In this document: positions 43,508 through 52,522 of the stretch, piece by piece | How positions within the stretch are numbered: the first letter of the stretch is position 1 | How the letters are laid out: the number at the start of each line of letters is the position of its first letter | Source of the DNA: RI-153 sp963721725 | Lineage (GTDB): Bacteria > Chloroflexota > Anaerolineae > Caldilineales > Caldilineaceae | DNA length: 64,000 bases | Assembly (NCBI GenBank): GCA_963721725.1 | Contig: CAVRLX010000017.1 | Span: 62,001-126,000 of the forward strand | Direction: 5' to 3' | Position numbers and translations under genes: made by a program | The notes under the pieces: generated by a model | Told to the model about the DNA's origin: nothing | What the model saw: only the letters and a program-made list of their open reading frames with translations | Database searches by the model: none

Positions 43508-44632
43508 ATGTCCCAGTCCATTCCACTTGTCGATCTCAAAGCCCAATACAGCGCCATCCAACCTGCCGTGGACAGCGCCATCAGCCGCGTGCTGCAAAAC
43601 ACCACGTTCATTATGGGGCCAGAGGTGACGGCATTTGAGCGGGCTTTTGCCGGCTATTGCGGCGTGCGCCACTGTGTGGGCGTGGGCAGCGGAACAGCCG
43701 CGCTGGAACTTGTGCTGCGCGCGCTGGACATCGGCCCCGGCGACGAAGTGATCACTGTCTCGCACACCTTTATTGCCACCGCCGAGGCCATCTCTGCCGT
43801 GGGCGCGACGCCCGTTTTTGTGGACATTGACCCCGCCACCTATAATCTGAACCCCACCGCCCTTGAAGCCGCCATCACACCGCACACGCGCGCCATCATG
43901 CCCGTTCACCTCTACGGCCAGCCCGCCGACATGCGCACGATTGGCGAGATCGCCAGCCGCCACAGTGTCCCTGTCATCGAAGATGCGGCCCAAGCCCACG
44001 CCGCCACCTGGGAGGGCAAACGCGTCGGCAACTTGGCGCAGGCCGCCTGTTTCAGCTTCTATCCGGGCAAAAACCTGGGCGCGTATGGCGACGCTGGTGC
44101 CGTCACCACCGACGACGACACCCTGGCCGAACGTGTGCGACTGCTGCGCAATCATGGCCGTCACGACAAATATTTGCATGAGATCAAAGGCTACGGCCAT
44201 CGGATAGATGCGCTGCAAGCGGCGATTTTGGGCGCGAAACTGCCCTATCTCGACGGATGGACGGCGGCGCGGCGGCGGTTGGCGGCTCGCTATGGCGAAT
44301 TGTTGGCCGACACGGATTTTGTGCTGCCGCACGTTCACCCCAGCGCCGACCCGGCCTGGCATCTCTATGTGATCCGCACGCCACAGCGCCATCGCCTGTT
44401 GAATGTACTCAAGGCGGCGGGCGTGGGCGCAGGTGTACACTATCCGATCCCGCTGCATTTACAGCCCGCCTATGCCGATCTGGGCCACAGCGCTGGCGAT
44501 TTCCCCGTCACCGAAGCCGTAGCCGAAAGTTGCCTCAGCCTGCCCCTCTACCCCGAACTCAGCGACGCCCAACAAGATCAGGTCGTGGCCGCGCTGCACA
44601 GCTTCCTCAGTGATGAAGGTGTGTCGGGATGA
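43508..44632 (+). CDS. DegT/DnrJ/EryC1/StrS family sugar aminotransferase
   Basis: A 374-residue PLP enzyme that aminates keto-sugar nucleotides. 'NTTFIMGPEVTAFERAFAGY', 'GVGSGTAALELVLRALDIGP', the Asp that contacts the PLP ring in 'VPVIEDAAQAHAATW', and the Schiff-base Lys in 'CFSFYPGKNLGAYGDAGAVT' are all present. 'HGRHDKYLHEIKGYGHRIDA' is typical of the WbpE/WlbC/DesV branch. AGGTGA lies eight bases before the ATG. Its stop overlaps the next start by ATGA. Together with the WlbA-like dehydrogenase it suggests synthesis of a 3-amino sugar for a surface glycan. Confidence 0.93.
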   Translation: MSQSIPLVDLKAQYSAIQPAVDSAISRVLQNTTFIMGPEVTAFERAFAGYCGVRHCVGVGSGTAALELVLRALDIGPGDEVITVSHTFIATAEAISAVGATPVFVDIDPATYNLNPTALEAAITPHTRAIMPVHLYGQPADMRTIGEIASRHSVPVIEDAAQAHAATWEGKRVGNLAQAACFSFYPGKNLGAYGDAGAVTTDDDTLAERVRLLRNHGRHDKYLHEIKGYGHRIDALQAAILGAKLPYLDGWTAARRRLAARYGELLADTDFVLPHVHPSADPAWHLYVIRTPQRHRLLNVLKAAGVGAGVHYPIPLHLQPAYADLGHSAGDFPVTEAVAESCLSLPLYPELSDAQQDQVVAALHSFLSDEGVSG

Positions 44633-45616
44633 TTCCCCAATCGCCAATATCCCAATACCCAATATCCAATACCCAATAGTCAGCCCCCGCTCATCTCTGT
44701 CGTCGTCCCTGCCCGCAACGAAGAGGCGACGATCACCCAAGTGGTGACGCGCTCGTTTGCTGCCTTTGCCGAACTGGGCTGCAATGGCGAAGTGCTGGTG
44801 GTCAACGATGGATCCACGGACGGCACAGCCTCTGCGCTGGCCCAATTGCAGGTCAGTTTTCCGGCGTTGGCGGTTTTTACCAACCGGCGCAGCGCGGGCA
44901 TGACCGCCGCCCTGCAACGCATGTTTAGCGCCAGCCGCGGCGAGATTGTGATCCTGATCCCCGCCGACATGGAATCGGACCCCCTGTTAGACGTGCCCGC
45001 GCTGGTGCGCCATATGCAAAGCCACGAATTAGATGTGGTGGCGGGCTGGCGACAAGGGCGACGGGATGGCAAAGTGGCGGCCAGCGTCCTCTACAATTTT
45101 GTGATGCGCACACTCGGCGGCGTCAACGTCCACGACGGCAATTGGATCAAGGCCATGCGCCGCGAGGTCATCGAAAGCCTGCCGCCGCTGCGCTCAGATC
45201 GGCATCGTTTTTTGCTACTCATGGCCGTCCACGCTGGCTTTCAGATCGGCGAAGTCAAGACTTTTTATCAGCCACGCCCGGCGGGCAGCAGTAAATTCGG
45301 CTTTGGCCGCATTCCGATTAGCATTCTCGATGTGTTGGTGGTGCGCTTTCTGCTCACATTCAGCCGTGCGCCCATGCGCTTTTTTGGCGGCATTGGGCTG
45401 GCAGGCATGGCGATTAGCCTGCTGGCTTTTGTCTATCTCACCGGTCTCTATCTGGCAATTGGCATGCAGCAACGCCCGATCTTTATCGCCGCCGGTGTGT
45501 TGGCCGTGATCAGCGTTATCTTCTTTTTGGTCGGTTTCTTGGCCGAGTTGATCGTTAGCCAGACTGAGCGCATTGAAGAGCTAGAGCGCCGCCTGTTGAA
45601 AGACCCCGACAGGTGA
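44629..45616 (+). CDS. Glycosyltransferase family 2, DPM1-like with membrane tail, frame broken near start
   Basis: About 325 residues. Catalytic part: '[20 protein letters not shown]', '[17 protein letters not shown]', '[15 protein letters not shown]' (D-x-D-like), then '[20 protein letters not shown]'. Two C-terminal membrane helices follow ('[20 protein letters not shown]', '[20 protein letters not shown]') and a coiled tail. The conserved N-terminus is open only back to 44633 without any usual start codon. The ATG at 44629 overlaps the DegT stop and is out of frame by one step; the word repeat (CCCAATA)n at 44650-44680 sits in between. Either the repeat altered the start or a base is miscalled there. 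Confidence 0.8.
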
Positions 45617-45624
45617 GAATAGCC

Positions 45625-45852
45625 CGCAGATGTCGCAGATGTGGCGGATAAACGCGAATTTCAGAATCAATCCGTAAAAATTGGCTCAATCTGCTCTATC
45701 CGCGTTCCATTCTGAAATCTCCCACCGGAAGCCGCGCCACTTGTTTGCTATGCCTCTCGCCGCCTATAATCTCTTCGATTGGCGAACCACATCGCTTCTT
45801 TTGATCTGCGTTTATCCGCTCAATCTGCGTCATCTGCGTTCTATTTCTGAAT
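45625..45852. repeat. Cluster of GCAGAT/ATCTGCG word repeats
   Basis: The 254-base spacer before ubiE is made largely of variants of the words CGCAGATG, CGGATAAACGC, ATTTCAGAAT and ATCTGCGT on both strands, such as GTCGCAGATGTGGCGGATAA near 45635 and CTGCGTCATCTGCGTTCTAT near 45825. Left and right halves are roughly inverted. The block at 1962-2052 is of the same kind. No coding potential was recognised. Confidence 0.65.
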
Positions 45853-45870
45853 TTCTTTTGGGGACAACTT

Positions 45871-46578
45871 GTGAATTCTATGAATACATTGCCTTCGCCC
45901 GACCAAAAAGCCACCTACGTCAACCGCATGTTCGCGGACATTGCGCCGCGCTATGATCTGATGAACCGTCTGATGACCGGCGGCCAGGATGTACGTTGGC
46001 GACACGAACTGATCGGACTGTGCGATCTGCCGCCCCACGGCAAGTTGCTTGATGTGGGTACGGGTACAGGCGATATTGCCGACGAAGCCTTGCGCCAGCA
46101 CCCATCGGTGACGGCGATTGGCTGTGACTTCACCTATGAGATGATGGCGTTCGGCCAGCCCACGCGCAGCCATGTGCGCTTTTCCCAAGGCGACGCCTTA
46201 CACTTGCCCTTTCCCAATCACACCTTTGATGCTGTGACCAGCGGCTTTCTGCTACGCAACGTCACCAACATTGACGCGGCCCTGGCCGAACAAGTGCGCG
46301 TGGTCAAGCCAGGCGGGCGCGTGATCTGTTTAGAAACCACGCCGCCCAGTCAGGCTATTTTGGGGCCGCTGGTGCGTTTTCATATGTTCCACATCATTCC
46401 CCTATTGGGCCGCCTGATTTCGCCCAATGGCAGCGCCTATCAATATTTGCCCGCCAGCACTACCGTCTTTCCCGAACCCGACGAACTGGCGCGCAAGATG
46501 GAATGGGTTGGGCTGAAAAATGTCTTCTTTCGCAAGAAGATGTTGGGAACAGTGGCGATCCATGTAGGCACAGTGTGA
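45871..46578 (+). CDS. ubiE: Demethylmenaquinone/ubiquinone methyltransferase
   Basis: A 235-residue class I SAM methyltransferase that performs the last step of menaquinone synthesis. 'YVNRMFADIAPRYDLMNRLM' is the UbiE/MenG signature, 'GKLLDVGTGTGDIADEAL' is the SAM motif I, and 'DAVTSGFLLRNVTNIDAALA' plus 'AYQYLPASTTVFPEPDELAR' are characteristic of the group. GTG 45871 has GGGGAC seven bases upstream; ATG 45880 is the alternative. The enzyme implies a menaquinone-based respiratory chain. Confidence 0.93.
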   Translation: MNSMNTLPSPDQKATYVNRMFADIAPRYDLMNRLMTGGQDVRWRHELIGLCDLPPHGKLLDVGTGTGDIADEALRQHPSVTAIGCDFTYEMMAFGQPTRSHVRFSQGDALHLPFPNHTFDAVTSGFLLRNVTNIDAALAEQVRVVKPGGRVICLETTPPSQAILGPLVRFHMFHIIPLLGRLISPNGSAYQYLPASTTVFPEPDELARKMEWVGLKNVFFRKKMLGTVAIHVGTV

Positions 46579-46643
46579 TGAGTAACCAGTAATAGTTTCT
46601 CTTTGACCAAGATTTACTCGTTCCTCATTCCAAAGGAGTCTTC

Positions 46644-47406
46644 ATGGCACCATCGCACCCTATCGCCGATCTTCACGGCACGCGCGCAGCATTGCGCGGC
46701 AATCCTTCGTTTGTGTGGCGGGCGGGACAGCAGCGCCGCCTGGAGATGATCTTGGCGTGGGCTACGTCGCCGCTTCAGCGTGTCTTGGTGGATGGCTGCG
46801 GCGTGGGCATGTACGTGGGCGCGTTGCAGCCCCACACCCGCGAAATCTATGGCATTGATATTGAGGGCGAACACCTGACCCGCGCCGTGGACGCTGTGCC
46901 CGACGCCCATTTGCAACTGGCGCGTCGGCGAAGCGTTACCCTATCCCGACGATTTTTTCGATCTCACGCTTTCGCATGAAGTGTTGGAACACGTGCATGA
47001 TGACCGCGCGGCCGCCGCCGAAATCGTGCGCACGCTGCGCCCCGGTGGCCGCGCCGTGATCTTCGCGCCCAACCGCCTCTATCCCTTCGAGACCCACGGC
47101 CATTATTGGAACGGGGAATATCATTTTGGCAACACGCCGTTGATCAACTATTTGCCCGATGCGCTCCGCGAGCGGCTGGCTCCCCATGTGCGCGCCTACA
47201 CGGCTTGGGGGCTGCTCGATCTCTTTGTGGGGCAGCCTGTGCGCGTGTTACAGCACACCCAGATCTTCCCCGGCTACGACAACATCGTCCACCGCCGCCC
47301 CGGTCTGGGACGCTGGCTGCGCCGCATCACCTATGCCCTGGAGCAGAGTCCTCTGGCGATCTTGGGGCTGAGCCATGTGCTGGTGGTGGAGAAAACTGGG
47401 GATTAG
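46644..47406 (+). CDS. Class I SAM-dependent methyltransferase, one frameshift
   Basis: About 255 residues. 'VLVDGCGVGMYVGALQ' is SAM motif I, 'IYGIDIEGEHLTRA' carries the acidic ribose contact, and after the break 'DDFFDLTLSHEVLEHVHDDR' and 'IVRTLRPGGRAVIFAPNRLY' follow. The break is at about 46922 in CTGGCGCGTCGG; adding one GC gives ...LARVGEALPYPDDFFD. The substrate is unknown. It follows ubiE on the same strand and precedes PBP1A; AAAGGAG precedes the ATG at 46644. Confidence 0.85.
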
Positions 47407-47701
47407 GGATTGGGGTGTTTGTCATTACCCCAATCGCCAGCCCCTAATCGCCAATCGCCCTCTGTTTTGGTTGATCCAATCTGTAATGCTAGAATAGTCG
47501 ATAGCTTTGGAAGGGGCAGCCAATGGTTGCCCCGCTTGTTTGTTTCTGCCCAGGATGGTGGAACTGCACGCGCATGAATGCGTTATACTGCGCAGCAGCA
47601 CACAAGGGGATTTTTCAAAGAGCAAAAATTGGTCCTTTGTGGCGCTGCTGAGGATAGCAAGCTGTCCTGTGTGATTGGAAACTGTTCCAGATTGAGACGG
47701 T
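47407..47701. other. Repeat-rich spacer upstream of PBP1A
   Basis: This 295-base spacer holds a GATTGGGGT/ACCCCAATC inverted repeat at about 47408-47436, further GGCGATTAGG words to 47460, and a family B copy at 47584-47653. No gene is supported. A weak -10-like TAGAATAG lies at about 47490. Confidence 0.6.
47584..47653 (-). repeat. Repeat family B, copy 3
   Basis: Minus-strand copy: reverse complement begins CAGCAGCGCCACAAAGGACC, has the centre TTTTTGCTCTTTGAAAAA, and ends GTGCTGCTGCGCAGTATAAC. It lies 50 bases upstream of the PBP1A start, so it would be in or near its 5' leader. Confidence 0.88.
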
Positions 47702-50700
47702 ATGTCTAAACTAAACAACCACGACAAAATTATTATTCTGCGCCGCAAACGCCGGCGCGTGGTCAACAGACGCCCGCGGCCCTGGCTCTGGGCGTTTCAA
47801 GGCTTCACAACCGTGATGATGGCGGCGGTGATTACGCTGGGCGTGTTGGCCGGGACAGGCGTTGCCACGGCCATGGGCGTCTATTCGTTCTATGCCCGCC
47901 AGTTGCCCGATGCCAGCGTTATTGAGCAGCAGCAAGACGAGTTTGAGACGGTGCGTATCTATGACCGCACCGGCAAACATCTGCTCTATGAAAGCGTGGA
48001 CCCGCGTCCTTTCCGCGGGGATCGCACCTACGTTTCGCTCGATGAGATGTCGCTCTGGGTGTGGAAATCGTCTGTAGCGCTGGAAGATCGCAACTTTTGG
48101 GACAACCCCGGCATCAACGTACGCGGTCTTTTTCGTGCTTTTTTCTCCAATATGCAGGGGGGCGGCGTCCAGGGTGGCTCGTCTATCACACAACAGTTGA
48201 TCAAAAACGTGATCATCCCTGTGGAAGAGCGCGCCCAGCAATCCTATGCCCGCAAGATCAAAGAAGTCATTTTGGCGATGGAAGTGACGCGCCAGTATTC
48301 CAAAGAAAAAATTCTGGAGTGGTATCTTAACTATAATTTCTATGGCAATCTGGCCTATGGCATTGAAGCAGCCAGTCAGGTCTATTTTGGCAAAAGCGCC
48401 ACCGAACTCAACGTGGCCGAAGCCGCCATGTTGGCCCCCATCCCCAACTTTCCGGCCCTCAATCCCATTAACAACCCGGAAGATGCCAAAGAGCGACAGC
48501 GGCTGACGCTCAACGCCTTGGCGGCGGCGGGCTATTTGACCCAGGCAGAGGCAGACATTGCCTTTGCCATGCCATTGAATATGCGCCAATCGGTGGCCGA
48601 GCGTTTTGATGTGCTCACGGCTCCCCACTTTGCGCTCTATGCCCTGGAACGGCTCAAGCAAGAGTTCAACACCATTGACGAGCCTTATTTTATTTGGAAG
48701 AAAGGGCTGGTGGTGTGGACCACGCTGGATGTGGAAATGCAAAAGCACGCCGAGCAGGTGGCGCGTGATCACATTAGCTCGCTCAACGGTCAGGGCAAAG
48801 AGGTTAACAATGCCTCGGTGGTGGCGGTTCGGCCCAACACTGGCGAAATTCTGGCGATGGTTGGTTCGCTGGACTATAACAACGACGAGATCGACGGGCA
48901 GGTGAACGTGGCGATCTCGGAGCGGCAGCCCGGTTCTAGCTTCAAGCCCTATGTCTATCTGACGGGGCTGTTGCAAGATATGACGGCAGCCTCGATGATT
49001 CTTGATGTACGCACAGCTTTTCCCCAGGCCGATGGCACCTCGTATGTGCCCGAAAACTATGATCGACTCTATCATGGCCCGGTGAGTATGCGCGATGCGT
49101 TGGCCCGCTCGTACAACATTCCCGCCATCAAAGTGATGGATCAGGTGGGGATCGCGGCGGCGCTGCGCACTGCCCACAAACTGGGCATCAACGGCCTCAA
49201 TCGCGGGTTAAACTACTATGGCCTAAGTTTGGTGCTGGGCGGTGGCGAAGTGACGCTGCTTGATCACACCTATGCCTATAGCGTCCTGGCAAACGGCGGG
49301 GTGATGACGGGCCAACCTGTGCCCCCCGAACGCCAGCGCACAGGCTTCCGCACGTTGGATCCGGTGGCGATCTTGCAGGTCCGCGATACCAACGGCAACG
49401 TTTTGAAGAAGTATGAACAGCCCGATGTCGAGCGCATCATCAGCGCCGATGCCCAATACATTTTGGCCGATATTTTGAGCGATGATGTGGCGCGTGCGCC
49501 GATCTTTGGGGCCAACACAGCGCTGACCTTGCCCGACCGCAAAGTTGCCGCCAAAACAGGCACGACCAACGGCAACAAAGATGCCTGGACCATGGGCTTT
49601 ACGCCACAACTGGCGCTGGGCGTCTGGGTGGGCAACACAGACAACACTTCCATGGATCGCACGACCGGGTCATCAGGGGCGTCGCCGATTTGGAATGCGG
49701 TCATGCGGCGCTTCCACGAAGGGCAGCCCGTCACTTGGTATGAGCGCCCAGCCAATGTGATCAACAATTCGGTTTGTATGCCCAGCGGCCTAAAACCATC
49801 GTCGTATTGCCAGCGCCAACGCTCGGAGATCTTCATCGCTGGCAGCGAACCCACGGTGGTCGATAACATCTGGCAGCCGTTTGATGTGGGCGGGCAGACA
49901 CAGGTCTATATGATTCTGCCGCCAGAGGCCAACGATTGGGTGCGCGCCAGCGGCATCCCCCAGCCACCGCGGGCGGCGAATGGAGGGGCGCTGGTCTATG
50001 TCGACCCCGAAGTGGGCATCGGTTCGCCTGTGCCGGGGGATTACATTGGCGGCCAGATCGAGATCCGCGGCAATGCGCGGCTAGAAAATTTCAGCCGCTA
50101 TCAGATCCAAATCGGCGCGGGGTTGGAGCCGGGTTCGTGGACACAAATCGGCCCCGATCACACGGAACCCGTGGAAAACGGCGCGCTGGAATATATCAAC
50201 ACTGCGAGCTTTGGCGAAGGTCTCTACACGCTGCGCTTGCTGGTGACGCAAGGCGACGGCAATGTGCGCCAGTGGACCACGCCCGTAACCATTGACAATA
50301 CGCGGCCTACTGTGGTGATTAGCGATCCACAGCCCAACCGGCTTTACGTGATGGAAGATGACGAACAGATCAACGTCAACGCCCTGGCAAATGATGGCTG
50401 GGCCATGGATCGGGTGGAGTTCTTGCGCAATGGTGTGGAGTTTGCCGAGAGCACCGTTTCGCCCTTTAACGAACGCTGGAAGATCACCATGCAGAATGTC
50501 ACCGTGGAGGGTGGCGAAACCCAAAACTGGTTGGCCTTCCCCAGCGACGATCCCGACATTATGCCCGGACGCATCCGTAACTTTGGCGATGGCTTTGCCG
50601 GGGTGCTCACGGGCAACGCAACCTATTTGGAAAGTCACCTTTTCAAAGTCCGTGCCATTGACCGCGCCGGCAACGTGGCCGAGAGCGAAGAAGTGCGCAT

Positions 50701-50728
50701 CTACGTACGACAGAAAAAGAAAAACTAG
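47702..50728 (+). CDS. Penicillin-binding protein 1A (bifunctional transglycosylase/transpeptidase) with Ig-like tail
   Basis: A 1008-residue membrane-anchored enzyme that polymerises and cross-links peptidoglycan. Basic cytoplasmic N-terminus, membrane helix at about 33-58, GT51 domain with catalytic E128 in 'SSVALEDRNFWDN' and 'GGSSITQQLIKNV', transpeptidase domain with nucleophile S412 (SSFK in 'QPGSSFKPYVYLTG'), S-x-N in 'ARSYNIPA' and K618-T-G. About 300 residues follow the transpeptidase: 'VDPEVGIGSPVPGDYIGGQI' and 'IDNTRPTVVISDPQPNRLYV' look like two Ig-like domains, as in other Chloroflexota PBPs. ATG 47702 begins the basic N-terminus. Confidence 0.95.
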   Translation: MSKLNNHDKIIILRRKRRRVVNRRPRPWLWAFQGFTTVMMAAVITLGVLAGTGVATAMGVYSFYARQLPDASVIEQQQDEFETVRIYDRTGKHLLYESVDPRPFRGDRTYVSLDEMSLWVWKSSVALEDRNFWDNPGINVRGLFRAFFSNMQGGGVQGGSSITQQLIKNVIIPVEERAQQSYARKIKEVILAMEVTRQYSKEKILEWYLNYNFYGNLAYGIEAASQVYFGKSATELNVAEAAMLAPIPNFPALNPINNPEDAKERQRLTLNALAAAGYLTQAEADIAFAMPLNMRQSVAERFDVLTAPHFALYALERLKQEFNTIDEPYFIWKKGLVVWTTLDVEMQKHAEQVARDHISSLNGQGKEVNNASVVAVRPNTGEILAMVGSLDYNNDEIDGQVNVAISERQPGSSFKPYVYLTGLLQDMTAASMILDVRTAFPQADGTSYVPENYDRLYHGPVSMRDALARSYNIPAIKVMDQVGIAAALRTAHKLGINGLNRGLNYYGLSLVLGGGEVTLLDHTYAYSVLANGGVMTGQPVPPERQRTGFRTLDPVAILQVRDTNGNVLKKYEQPDVERIISADAQYILADILSDDVARAPIFGANTALTLPDRKVAAKTGTTNGNKDAWTMGFTPQLALGVWVGNTDNTSMDRTTGSSGASPIWNAVMRRFHEGQPVTWYERPANVINNSVCMPSGLKPSSYCQRQRSEIFIAGSEPTVVDNIWQPFDVGGQTQVYMILPPEANDWVRASGIPQPPRAANGGALVYVDPEVGIGSPVPGDYIGGQIEIRGNARLENFSRYQIQIGAGLEPGSWTQIGPDHTEPVENGALEYINTASFGEGLYTLRLLVTQGDGNVRQWTTPVTIDNTRPTVVISDPQPNRLYVMEDDEQINVNALANDGWAMDRVEFLRNGVEFAESTVSPFNERWKITMQNVTVEGGETQNWLAFPSDDPDIMPGRIRNFGDGFAGVLTGNATYLESHLFKVRAIDRAGNVAESEEVRIYVRQKKKN

Positions 50729-50734
50729 CGACTG

Positions 50735-50789
50735 GGGAATGGCGATTGGCGATTAGGTACACCCTCCCTAATCGCCAATCGCCATTCCC
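50735..50789. repeat. Perfect 23-bp inverted repeat (GGCGATT words)
   Basis: Positions 50735-50757 are the exact reverse complement of 50767-50789 with a 9-base loop; a further degenerate arm (AATCACCAATCACCATTCCC) extends to 50810. It fills the spacer between PBP1A and surE. There is no T-tract, so read-through is likely. Confidence 0.92.
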
Positions 50790-50815
50790 TAATCACCAAT
50801 CACCATTCCCTACCT

Positions 50816-51610
50816 ATGCCCAACATTCTTATCACCAACGACGACGGTATCAACGCCCCAGGCATTCTGGCGCTGGCGACTGCGCTGGACAGAGTGGGCG
50901 CGGTGACGGTGCTGGCCCCCGAACGCAATTGGAGCGCCGCTGGTCACCCCAAAACCTTGCACAAACCCCTGCGCGTTCACCCGCTGCGCTGGGGCGATGG
51001 CCACGCGGTCTACGCCTGTAGCGGTGCGCCGTCGGACTGTGTGGCGCTGGCGATTATGGGCGCGGTGGAAGGGCCGTTTGATCTGGTGGTGAGCGGCATT
51101 AACAGTAGCTATAACCTGGGCGCGGATGTGCTGTATAGCGGGACAGTGGCCGGGGCGATGGAGGCCATTATTACGGGTATCCCTGCTGTGGCGGTGAGTT
51201 TGGGTCGCAATTCGGCCAGCCCTGTGGACGAAAGCACGGCGCTGGGCCATGCTGCCGCACTGGCGGCCAGCGTGGTGGCTGGCGTCATCACCAATGGCCT
51301 GCCCGCCCATGTGTTGCTCAACGTCAACGTGCCGTGGGATTCGGCGGCGCACTATCGCGGCATGGCGATAACGCGGCTGGGCCGGCGTATTTATCGCGAC
51401 AAACTGGTGCGCCGCGATGATCCCAGCGGGCGGCCCTACTATTGGATCGGCGGCGAGATACCCAGCGGCGATCCAGACGATGGCACCGACATTGGCGCGG
51501 TGGAAAATGGCATAGTCAGCGTGACCCCGCTTGGCATCGATCTCACGCGCCACGACTTTTTGAAAACGCTCAACGGTTGGCAGTTTGATGTGCAACCTGG
51601 GCTGAGCTGA
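50816..51610 (+). CDS. surE: 5'/3'-nucleotidase SurE
   Basis: A 264-residue metal-dependent nucleoside monophosphate phosphatase. The metal site is 'NILITNDDGINAPGI' (N-D-D), with 'VLAPERNWSAAGHPKTL' and 'FDLVVSGINSSYNLGADVLY' (G-x-N...G), then 'YSGTVAGAMEAIITGIPAVA'. All family blocks are present. It stands two bases before the next gene. Confidence 0.96.
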   Translation: MPNILITNDDGINAPGILALATALDRVGAVTVLAPERNWSAAGHPKTLHKPLRVHPLRWGDGHAVYACSGAPSDCVALAIMGAVEGPFDLVVSGINSSYNLGADVLYSGTVAGAMEAIITGIPAVAVSLGRNSASPVDESTALGHAAALAASVVAGVITNGLPAHVLLNVNVPWDSAAHYRGMAITRLGRRIYRDKLVRRDDPSGRPYYWIGGEIPSGDPDDGTDIGAVENGIVSVTPLGIDLTRHDFLKTLNGWQFDVQPGLS

Positions 51611-51612
51611 TC

Positions 51613-52497
51613 ATGAATTTCAAGCCTCTACCCTGCCGCAGCCGCTGGGAATCGCTCTTTGTGGCCTTCTGGCTCATCCTCATTAATATATTGTTGCTGA
51701 TCTGGCTGACACACCGCGCGGTGGATTGGATCAGTTTTGTGCTCGCATTGGCTATCCTGTTAACTCTTCTCGTCTTTGCCCACCTGCTCTACCGGATCTG
51801 GGGCACGTTTACGCTGGAGTATTGGTTCGACCGCAACGCACTGCACGTAAACTGGGCAGCCACCCACGTCACCATTCCGTTGGTCTCCATTCGGCGCATC
51901 ATTGAAGGGGAAGAGGCTGTGAGCGCTTGGAATCCGCTCTATTGGCCGTCGCCTTACGTGCGCTCTGTGCGAAAAGGACGTCGACAGATTGAGCAATATG
52001 CCACGCGCCCGCTCTCGGCCTCGCTCGTCATCGAAACCAAGGGCGGGACGATCTTTGCCATTTCGCCACAACGTCGAGACTTTTTTCTAGAAGCGCTCCA
52101 GGCCTACAACCACCTGGGGGCGATTCAGTCGGTGAAGTTACAAGAAAATCACCCCCTGCGCCAGAATCTGGCCCGGATCGGAGGAGCGGGGGGATGGCTA
52201 TTGATCGCGGGGCTGGTGGGCGTGTTGTTGCTCTTTGGCGTTTTGATGATCTATTATCCAACCCTGCCCGACCGTTTAATCTTTCACTACAACAGTGATG
52301 GATTGCCCGATAGCATCCGTGCCAAAAACGCGCTCTTCCTCCTGCCCATCATCGGCGCGCTCACCTTTCTGGTCAACAGTGTGGCCGGCTTTTGGATGTC
52401 GTATCGACAGCAACGCGTGGGAGCCTACCTCCTGTGGGGCGGAACCATTACTGTCCACGTTCTGGCTCTGCTTGCGCTGTTTAGTTTGATCATATAA
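51613..52497 (+). CDS. Membrane protein with PH-like and DUF1648-type parts
   Basis: A 294-residue protein with about five membrane helices: two at 15-60, one at 195-215 and two near 245-290. Between the first two and the third is a soluble beta-rich part ('YWFDRNALHVNWAATHVTIP', 'SLVIETKGGTIFAISPQRRD') resembling bacterial PH domains. The C-terminal 'YPTLPDRLIFHYNSDGLPDS' is the DUF1648 motif (L-P-x-x-I-x-x-H-x-x-x-x-G). Function is unknown; such proteins are found near wall and sigma-factor genes. It starts two bases after surE. Confidence 0.75.
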   Translation: MNFKPLPCRSRWESLFVAFWLILINILLLIWLTHRAVDWISFVLALAILLTLLVFAHLLYRIWGTFTLEYWFDRNALHVNWAATHVTIPLVSIRRIIEGEEAVSAWNPLYWPSPYVRSVRKGRRQIEQYATRPLSASLVIETKGGTIFAISPQRRDFFLEALQAYNHLGAIQSVKLQENHPLRQNLARIGGAGGWLLIAGLVGVLLLFGVLMIYYPTLPDRLIFHYNSDGLPDSIRAKNALFLLPIIGALTFLVNSVAGFWMSYRQQRVGAYLLWGGTITVHVLALLALFSLII

Positions 52498-52522
52498 CTA
52501 TCTGTGACGGGGAGCAACCAAC

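Noticed and set aside
45625..45852. Small RNA gene in the GCAGAT repeat block
   Set aside because: Only degenerate word repeats were seen; no conserved structure, promoter or terminator could be identified.
47711..49177. 488-codon open frame opposite PBP1A
   Set aside because: PBP1A has all catalytic motifs on the plus strand; the antisense frame is His-rich and shows no domain.
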